In this document: piece by piece, positions 58,818-64,000 of the stretch
Layout: each line of letters opens with the position of its first letter
Position numbering within the stretch: position 1 is the stretch's first letter
Assembly (NCBI RefSeq): GCF_034555935.1
Contig: NZ_JAYDCJ010000003.1
Location: 2,294,001 to 2,358,000 of the forward strand
Source of the DNA: Marinobacter qingdaonensis
GTDB taxonomy: Bacteria; Pseudomonadota; Gammaproteobacteria; Pseudomonadales; Oleiphilaceae
Direction of reading: 5' to 3'
Length of the DNA: 64,000 nt
Notes under the pieces: model-generated
What the model was told of the DNA's origin: nothing
The model's database searches: none
Seen by the model: only the letters and a program-made list of their open reading frames with translations
Made by a program: the position numbers and the translations under genes

Positions 58818-60131
58818 ATGACACAGCGGGATTGGACTAAGTCGTTACGCAAGCTGATGGCCGTGATGGTGCTCGCCACTTTGACTGCCGGCGCGGCACA
58901 GGCTGAGTTGCTGATCAGGATTACCGAGGGCGCCGATTCGGCGATTCCCATTGCGGTGGTGCCCTTTGCCGAAAGCGGTGCGATACCGCCCGGTGACAAG
59001 GTCAGTGGCATCGTTCAGAGCGATCTGGCCATGAGTGGCGAATTCCGTCCGTTGCCGGCGGAAAAGATGCTGAGTCTGCCGTCCAAGCGGGCCGACGTGT
59101 ATTTCCGGGATTGGCGGCTGCTGGGGCAGCGCTACGTCCTGGTCGGTGAACTCACCCGGTCGGCGGACCGGGTGTCCGCCCGCTACGAGCTGTTTGATGT
59201 GAACACCGAAGAACGACTGCTGGGCGAGACGGCCGCGGCCTCGGTGTCCAACGTTCGTTCCCTGGCTCACCACATCAGCGACAAGGTGTACGAAGCCATC
59301 ACCGGCGTCCCGGGTGCGTTTTCCACCAAGCTTGCCTATATCACCCTGGATCAGTACCAGGGCAAGCCCCGCTATCGCCTGCAGGTAAGCGATGTCGATG
59401 GCAAGCGGGCGCGCATTCGGCTGGAGAGTCAGGAGCCGATTCTGTCGCCGGCCTGGTCGCCGGACGGGAAGAAGCTGGCCTACGTGTCCTTTGAGACGGG
59501 CAAGCCGGCGATCTTTGTCCATGAGCTGGCCAGCGGCCAGCGGACCCGGGTCGCGGACTTCCCGGGACTTAACTCGGCGCCGGCCTGGTCCAGCGACGGT
59601 CGTTCCCTGCTGATGACCCTGTCCAAGGACGGCAACGCTGAAATTTACCGGATGAACCTGGCCAACAAGCAGTTGACCAAGATCACCAATCACTGGGCGA
59701 TCGACACCGAGGCGAGCTGGGATCACACCGGCGACGGCCTGTTCTTTACCTCCGACCGGTCCGGTGGTCCGCAGATCTACTACAAGGAAAACGAGCGCGC
59801 GGCTCCTCGCCGGATTACCTTCGGCAGCCGCTACAACGCCCGTCCCCGGCCGGACAATACCGGTCAGTATGTGTATTACGTGCACCAGCGTGACCGGGCG
59901 TTCCACATTGCCCGTACAAACCTCAAGTCCGGTGAGGAAACCATTCTCACCCGAACCGAATCCGACGAATCCCCAAGCGTGTCCCCGAACGGCCGCATGC
60001 TGATCTACGCCACCAAGCAGGGCGCCAACAGCGTGCTTACCGTGATCTCCGCCGATGGCGGCGCGGCTTACAGCCTGCCCGCCTCGGTCGGTGATGTGCG
60101 CGAGCCGGCATGGGGCCCGCTGGTCCGGTAG
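58818..60131 (+). CDS. tolB: Tol-Pal system protein TolB
   Basis: A 437-residue periplasmic protein. A signal peptide of about 29 residues ends TAGAAQAEL. The N-terminal alpha/beta domain (to about 165) is followed by a six-bladed beta-propeller with repeated WSPDGKKLAYVSF, WSSDGRSLLMTLS and VSPNGRMLIYATK strands. It competes with OmpA-like partners for Pal. AAGGA precedes the ATG by about 12 bases. Confidence 0.97.
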   Translation: MTQRDWTKSLRKLMAVMVLATLTAGAAQAELLIRITEGADSAIPIAVVPFAESGAIPPGDKVSGIVQSDLAMSGEFRPLPAEKMLSLPSKRADVYFRDWRLLGQRYVLVGELTRSADRVSARYELFDVNTEERLLGETAAASVSNVRSLAHHISDKVYEAITGVPGAFSTKLAYITLDQYQGKPRYRLQVSDVDGKRARIRLESQEPILSPAWSPDGKKLAYVSFETGKPAIFVHELASGQRTRVADFPGLNSAPAWSSDGRSLLMTLSKDGNAEIYRMNLANKQLTKITNHWAIDTEASWDHTGDGLFFTSDRSGGPQIYYKENERAAPRRITFGSRYNARPRPDNTGQYVYYVHQRDRAFHIARTNLKSGEETILTRTESDESPSVSPNGRMLIYATKQGANSVLTVISADGGAAYSLPASVGDVREPAWGPLVR

Positions 60132-60195
60132 CAGGTCCTTGTCAGGCCTGCCAAGTGATTCAGAAAGCAAGTCAACCAACTGAAAGGAAAGTGTT

Positions 60196-60765
60196 ATGAA
60201 GTTGTCAGTTCAATCCAAGGCTTTTGCAGTTCTGCTGACCGCCGGCCTGTTCGCCGGTTGTAGCTCAACCGGTGAGACCGTCGATGAGGGTGCCTACGAT
60301 TCCGACGTGGCAGCGATCGATCAGGACGGTGGCTCCACGGTCTATGGCGGCGGTGACCAGGACGGCGTGTCGTCTTCGGCCATGACCGAGGAAGAGCGGA
60401 TGGCCGCGGAGCGTCAGGCTGAGCAGGCCGCGCTGCGTGACATCACAACCTTCTACTTCGATTTTGACACCGCGGAAATCAAGCCCGAGGCCCGCGATGT
60501 ACTGGTCGCCCACGCCCAGTTCCTGGCCAACAACCCGGGACAGCAGGTGCGTCTGGAAGGCCACGCCGATGAGCGCGGCACCAAGGAGTACAACCTGGCC
60601 CTGGGTGAGCGCCGTGCCAACGCCATCCAGCGTTTCCTGATCGTCAACGGCGCTTCACGTGGCCAAATGGAAACCGTAAGCTACGGTGAAGAAAAGCCGG
60701 CGGTCATGGGTTCCTCCGAGAGCACCTGGGCCCAGAACCGTCGTGTGGAGCTCGTATTCGAGTAA
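60196..60765 (+). CDS. pal: Peptidoglycan-associated lipoprotein Pal
   Basis: A 189-residue outer-membrane lipoprotein. The lipobox is LFAGC with acylated Cys22; a Ser/Asp-rich linker follows (23-80). The OmpA-C domain has [14 protein letters not shown] and the peptidoglycan-binding [24 protein letters not shown] (in part). AAAGGA precedes the ATG. It is released from the inner membrane by the Lol system encoded at 23.8-25.7 kb. Confidence 0.97.
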   Translation: MKLSVQSKAFAVLLTAGLFAGCSSTGETVDEGAYDSDVAAIDQDGGSTVYGGGDQDGVSSSAMTEEERMAAERQAEQAALRDITTFYFDFDTAEIKPEARDVLVAHAQFLANNPGQQVRLEGHADERGTKEYNLALGERRANAIQRFLIVNGASRGQMETVSYGEEKPAVMGSSESTWAQNRRVELVFE

Positions 60766-60789
60766 ACGCAACAGCAGTCAGGAATGACC

Positions 60790-61566
60790 ATGAGAACAAG
60801 ACTCATGGCGACAGTGGCCGTCTCGCTTGTCCTCGGACACGCGGGCGCGGCCCTGGCGCAATCATCTACGCCAGCGTTCCAGAACAGCAGTTCCGAGGCG
60901 CAACGTCGGGCCAGCAGTAACCAGGCCACCGCCGAGCTGTTCTACATGATCCAGCAGCTCCAGGGCGAGGTTCGCCGCCTGCAGGGCGAAGTCGAGGAGC
61001 AAAGGCACCAGATCGATCGTTTGAAAGAGCAGGGTCGGGATCGGTACATCGATCTTGATCAGCGCATCCTCGAGCTGTCCGAGAAGGTGTCGGCCCAGCC
61101 GGAACCGGCCGCGGCGGCCAGTGGCGCTGGAGCCGCGAGCTCTGGCAGCGCCGGCACCCCGACCCGGGAGTACCGGCAGCCGAAGGCGGAGGAGCGCAAG
61201 GCCTATCAGGCCATTCAGGACCTGATCCGCAACCAGAAACAATACGATGAGGCCATCAGCCGCCTGTACGACTTCATCGACACCTACCCGGAAGGCGATC
61301 TGACGGTCAATGCCTACTACTGGTTGGGTGAGGTGTACCTGGTCAAGCCTCAGCTGGAGCAGGCCAAGCAGGCCTTCACCATCGTCGCCACCCGATACCC
61401 TGACCACCGGAAAGCGCCGGACGCGGTCTACAAACTGGGGGTAACCCTGGATCGGATGGGTGACAAGCAGGAGGCTCGGCGTCGGATGGAGACGGTTGTG
61501 AAGGACTATCCGAACAGCAGTGCGGCCGAGTTGGCGAAGAAGTTTCTGGCGGGCGGAAACAGCTGA
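60790..61566 (+). CDS. cpoB: Cell division coordinator CpoB (YbgF)
   Basis: A 258-residue periplasmic protein. A signal peptide (about 1-23, ending GAALAQSS) is followed by a coiled coil (about 45-90, QLQGEVRRLQGEVEEQRHQ), a Ala/Ser/Gly linker and C-terminal TPR repeats (AYQAIQDLIRNQKQYDEAI through KDYPNSSAAELAKKFL). It couples Tol-Pal function to septal peptidoglycan synthesis. The ATG at 60790 is preferred to 60784, whose AGGA would be too close. Confidence 0.93.
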   Translation: MRTRLMATVAVSLVLGHAGAALAQSSTPAFQNSSSEAQRRASSNQATAELFYMIQQLQGEVRRLQGEVEEQRHQIDRLKEQGRDRYIDLDQRILELSEKVSAQPEPAAAASGAGAASSGSAGTPTREYRQPKAEERKAYQAIQDLIRNQKQYDEAISRLYDFIDTYPEGDLTVNAYYWLGEVYLVKPQLEQAKQAFTIVATRYPDHRKAPDAVYKLGVTLDRMGDKQEARRRMETVVKDYPNSSAAELAKKFLAGGNS

Positions 61567-61610
61567 CGGAAGCGGCTGAGAAAAATGTTGAGAAACCTTG
61601 GAAAAAGGGG

Positions 61611-61638
61611 TTGATCAACGGCAAAAAATCATTACTAT
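61611..61638 (+). promoter_or_regulatory. Promoter of the tRNA-Lys pair
   Basis: TTGATC (61611-61616), 16 bases, then TACTAT (61633-61638), followed by a GC-rich stretch GCGCC just before the tRNA. A GC-rich discriminator is typical of promoters under stringent control. Confidence 0.6.
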
Positions 61639-61651
61639 ATGCGCCTCGTTT

Positions 61652-61727
61652 GGGTCGTTAGCTCAGTTGGTAGAGCAGTTGGCTTTTAACCAATTGGTCG
61701 AAGGTTCGAATCCTTCACGACCCACCA
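61652..61727 (+). tRNA. tRNA-Lys (anticodon UUU)
   Basis: A 76-base gene with encoded CCA. The acceptor GGGTCGT pairs with ACGACCC, D stem GCTC/GAGC, anticodon stem GTTGG/CCAAT around CTTTTAA (anticodon TTT), and T stem GAAGG/CCTTC with loop TTCGAAT. MnmA (10.7-11.9 kb) thiolates U34 of this tRNA. Confidence 0.98.
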
Positions 61728-61790
61728 ACTTCCGGCTCCGGAGTGTGCTGAGGCACTTCAGGGCGAACCAGCAAGTCTGGTTGCAGTTAC

Positions 61791-61866
61791 GGGTCGTTAG
61801 CTCAGTTGGTAGAGCAGTTGGCTTTTAACCAATTGGTCGAAGGTTCGAATCCTTCACGACCCACCA
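61791..61866 (+). tRNA. tRNA-Lys (anticodon UUU), second identical copy
   Basis: Base-for-base identical to the copy at 61652-61727, separated by a 63-base spacer that is not itself repeated. Both lie in one transcription unit ending at the terminator 61901-61924. Confidence 0.98.
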
Positions 61867-61900
61867 AATTGCAGAGCCCTCAAGGGTTTTTGCGAAAAAA

Positions 61901-61924
61901 AGAGCCTTCGGGCTCTTTTTTTTT
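61901..61924 (+). terminator. Rho-independent terminator of the tRNA-Lys unit
   Basis: AGAGCC (61901-61906) and GGCTCT (61911-61916) enclose the stable tetraloop TTCG, with A's before and ten T's from 61915. A weaker CCCT/AGGG hairpin with five T lies at 61877-61891. Confidence 0.93.
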
Positions 61925-62014
61925 GCGTATACGTTCCTACCTAGTCAGAAGAGGCGTTTTATCCCCGTTGGATGGTCTGCCACGGTCGTGTGTCAGTATC
62001 ATGAAGGTGGGGGT

Positions 62015-62029
62015 GGAGTGGTATACTCC
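62015..62029 (+). promoter_or_regulatory. Extended -10 promoter of nadA with overlapping inverted repeat
   Basis: TGG-TATACT (62019-62027) is an extended -10 about 32 bases before the nadA ATG. GGAGT (62015-62019) and ACTCC (62025-62029) form an inverted repeat across it, a position suited to a repressor. Confidence 0.5.
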
Positions 62030-62058
62030 CAGACAACAAGCAACACAGAGATGCAGTA

Positions 62059-63120
62059 ATGACACGAGCTGAAGACCGTATCCTTGTCCAGGAGCACCTG
62101 GCCCACGCGGCGGAACCCAAGCCGCTCAGCGCGGACGAGAAGGCCGAATTGGAAGCGCGCATCAAGGCGACCCTGAAGGCTCAGGATGCCGTGCTGGTGG
62201 CTCATTACTACACGGACCCCGACATTCAGCGTCTGGCCGAGGAAACCGGTGGCTGCGTCGCCGATTCCCTGGAGATGGCGCGCTTTGGCAACCAGCACCC
62301 GGCCTCGACCGTGGTGGTGGCTGGCGTCCGCTTCATGGGCGAGACCGCGAAGATCCTGAACCCCGAGAAACGGGTGCTCATGCCCACCCTGGAGGCCACC
62401 TGTTCCCTCGACGTGGGTTGCCCCGAGGATGAATTTGCGGCGTTCTGCGACGAGCATCCCGATCGCACCGTCGTCGTGTATGCCAACACCTCGGCAGCGG
62501 TCAAGGCGAGGGCCGACTGGGTCGTTACCTCCAGTTGCGCGCAGGCCATCGTGGAAGATCTGGACGCGCGGGGCGAAAAGATCCTCTGGGCGCCGGACAA
62601 GCACTTGGGCCACTACGTGCAGAAAACCACCGGTGCCGACATGCTGTTGTGGGATGGCTCCTGCATTGTCCATGAGGAGTTCAAGTACCGTGGCCTGGAG
62701 GATCTGAAGGCGCTGTATCCGGAAGCCGCTGTGCTGGTGCACCCGGAATCACCGGACGCGGTGGTGGCCATGGCAGATGTGGTGGGTTCCACCTCGCAGC
62801 TGATTCACGCGGTCCAGACCCTGCCCAACGAAAAGTTCATCGTTGCCACCGACAACGGCATTTTCTACAAGATGCAGCAGTTGGCACCCAACAAGATCCT
62901 GCTTGAGGCCCCGACTGCGGGTAACGGCGCCACCTGTCGCAGCTGTGCCCACTGCCCGTGGATGGCCATGAATGGCCTGGAGAATCTGCTCCAGGTGCTG
63001 GAGCGGGGCGATCAGGTGGTGGAAGTCGACGACGCACTGCGGGAGCGTGCGCTCCGGCCGCTGCGGCGGATGTTGGACTTTACCGCCAACATGAACCTGA
63101 AGGCGGCCGGCAACGCCTGA
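62059..63120 (+). CDS. nadA: Quinolinate synthase NadA
   Basis: A 353-residue [4Fe-4S] enzyme that condenses iminoaspartate with dihydroxyacetone phosphate to quinolinate in NAD synthesis. Cluster cysteines are in [25 protein letters not shown] and the C293-x2-C296-x2-C299 run [14 protein letters not shown]; as in E. coli, only one of the last three binds the cluster. HYYTDPDIQ and GTRF-like [12 protein letters not shown] are typical. It is expressed from its own promoter after the tRNA terminator and is convergent with bepA (nine-base gap). Confidence 0.96.
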   Translation: MTRAEDRILVQEHLAHAAEPKPLSADEKAELEARIKATLKAQDAVLVAHYYTDPDIQRLAEETGGCVADSLEMARFGNQHPASTVVVAGVRFMGETAKILNPEKRVLMPTLEATCSLDVGCPEDEFAAFCDEHPDRTVVVYANTSAAVKARADWVVTSSCAQAIVEDLDARGEKILWAPDKHLGHYVQKTTGADMLLWDGSCIVHEEFKYRGLEDLKALYPEAAVLVHPESPDAVVAMADVVGSTSQLIHAVQTLPNEKFIVATDNGIFYKMQQLAPNKILLEAPTAGNGATCRSCAHCPWMAMNGLENLLQVLERGDQVVEVDDALRERALRPLRRMLDFTANMNLKAAGNA

Positions 63121-63129
63121 GCGGCGGCG

Positions 63130-64000
63130 TCAGCCGTTTCTCCGGGCGTTCAGTCGACCGGTGATTTCCGCCAACCGCTCCGTGACCACCTGGCGCTGGG
63201 GCGAGCCGGCCGGCAATTTTTCCTGGGCCTGGCGCAGTTGCCGCTGGGCCGCTTCCAGATCCCCCATCAAGGCATCGTACTCGGCGCGGGCGCGATGCAC
63301 GCCGACGATGTTCCGCGCCAGGCCTTCCGCCTCGGCCAGGCGTAGCCAGAGGTGTTCCTGACCCGGCATCTGCCGGGTCAGCTGTTTCAGATGCTCCGCG
63401 GCCGCGGCGCCATTGCCGTCGGCGATTTCCGCCTCGGCCAGGGTGTAGGTGATGGGGTAATTGCCGGGGTTGCGCGCCAGGGCCTGTTTGAGAATGTCCT
63501 TGGCTCCCTGGATGCGTTTCTCACCGATCATGGTCTCTGCCAGGGTCACCTGAAAGGTGATGCGGTTGGGATTCCGTTCCAGTAGTTTCTGCAGCAGGGC
63601 GATGGCCTGCGCCGGTTGGTTGTTTTGCTGGTAGGCCACCGCGAGGCCATAGCGAATGGCGTCCGAGGGTCGGGCGTCGTCGCGATTCAGGTAGGCCTCG
63701 AAGGTGTCGACCGCCACGTCCGCGGAGGTGGCATAGCGCACCTGCAGCCGGTTGCGAATCAGGTGATATTCCTGGCCGTCCTCGATCCGCCGATCCGGGT
63801 ACTGTTCCGCCCGGTTTCGGGTGTCGGCCACCCGGCTCTGGGTCAACGGGTGGGTCGACAGGTACTCGGGCACCTGATTTCCCTGCAGCCGGTTCTGTCG
63901 CATCATGATCTCGAACATTTCGGGCATGCCCCGTGGGTCCATTCCGGCGGTGGCGAGAATGTCCAGGCCAACCCGATCCGCTTCCTGTTCATGGGCCCGG
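63130..64000 (-). CDS. bepA: M48-family periplasmic metalloprotease/TPR protein BepA-like, partial
   Basis: The C-terminal 290 or so residues of an outer-membrane assembly quality-control protease. At the window edge AHEQEADRVGLDIL carries the third zinc ligand glutamate of M48 peptidases; the HExxH helix lies beyond base 64000. FLSTHP-like YLSTHPLTQSRVADTRNRAEQ follows, as in BepA (YfgC). Residues from about 110 onward are TPR repeats. BepA trims or assists LptD and BamA. No start codon is visible because the 5' end is outside. An internal ATG at 63942 is not the real start. Confidence 0.88.
   Translation of the reverse strand, partial: RAHEQEADRVGLDILATAGMDPRGMPEMFEIMMRQNRLQGNQVPEYLSTHPLTQSRVADTRNRAEQYPDRRIEDGQEYHLIRNRLQVRYATSADVAVDTFEAYLNRDDARPSDAIRYGLAVAYQQNNQPAQAIALLQKLLERNPNRITFQVTLAETMIGEKRIQGAKDILKQALARNPGNYPITYTLAEAEIADGNGAAAAEHLKQLTRQMPGQEHLWLRLAEAEGLARNIVGVHRARAEYDALMGDLEAAQRQLRQAQEKLPAGSPQRQVVTERLAEITGRLNARRNG

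Noticed and set aside
61652..61866. Repeated 76-base sequence that could be an attachment-site duplication
   Set aside because: Both copies are complete functional tRNA-Lys genes in one transcript. No integrase or foreign genes lie nearby.

Overview
This window reads as ordinary core chromosome of a high-GC gammaproteobacterium, most probably Marinobacter or a close relative in the Pseudomonadales. The evidence is gene order: the mnmA-nudJ-rluE run, the cspD/clpS-clpA-infA-bpt-aat-trxB run, comEC-exbBD-msbA-lpxK-ycaR-kdsB-ptp-murB and ruvCAB-ybgC-tolQRAB-pal-cpoB are all arranged as in Pseudomonas and its neighbours. Protein sequences such as FabR, TrxB, IF-1 and PurB carry the family hallmarks of this group. 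I see no phage, insertion sequence, integron, CRISPR array or plasmid function. The genus is an inference.

Layout. 1-5.3 kb: 3' part of alaA, then a glutathione peroxidase with an OhrR-type peroxide sensor, a hybrid histidine kinase and an unknown membrane-anchored protein. 5.5-13.6 kb: an orphan LysR regulator, a GNAT fusion protein, the ribosomal oxygenase roxA, purB, hflD, mnmA, nudJ, rluE and cspD, nearly all on the minus strand. 13.9-19.5 kb: an N-degron cluster (clpS, clpA, bpt, aat) with infA and trxB. Between trxB and aat lies a 105-bp palindromic element, the least expected structure in the window. 19.7-23.7 kb: moxR coupled to the agmatine-to-putrescine genes aguAB, a small exported protein and a PilZ protein. 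23.8-35.3 kb: envelope genes: Lol lipoprotein export, ComEC, ExbBD, MsbA/LpxK/KdsB for lipid A and Kdo, a low-molecular-weight phosphatase and MurB. 35.3-43.5 kb: proS, an Lrp-type regulator divergent from leuA, a cold-shock gene with a long leader, prpE and xseA. 43.6-50.1 kb: guaB, guaA, tadA, then a coupled galE-ugd-HIT run. 50.2-56.1 kb: fabR, aspS, yebC, ruvC, ruvA, ruvB. 56.1-64 kb: ybgC-tolQRAB-pal-cpoB, two identical tRNA-Lys genes, nadA and a partial bepA.

Functionally the genes fall into five groups: translation and tRNA quality (infA, mnmA, rluE, roxA, proS, aspS, tadA, tRNA-Lys), regulated proteolysis (ClpSA with Bpt and Aat), envelope assembly (Lol, MsbA/LpxK/KdsB, Tol-Pal, BepA), nucleotide/amino-acid synthesis (purB, guaBA, leuA, nadA) and redox defence (Gpx, OhrR, TrxB). 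Several junctions are 4-bp stop/start overlaps, and TTG starts recur (comEC, murB, fabR, ruvC, ruvA, ybgC). The parts worth a second look are small non-coding structures and unusual pairings, not a large new system.
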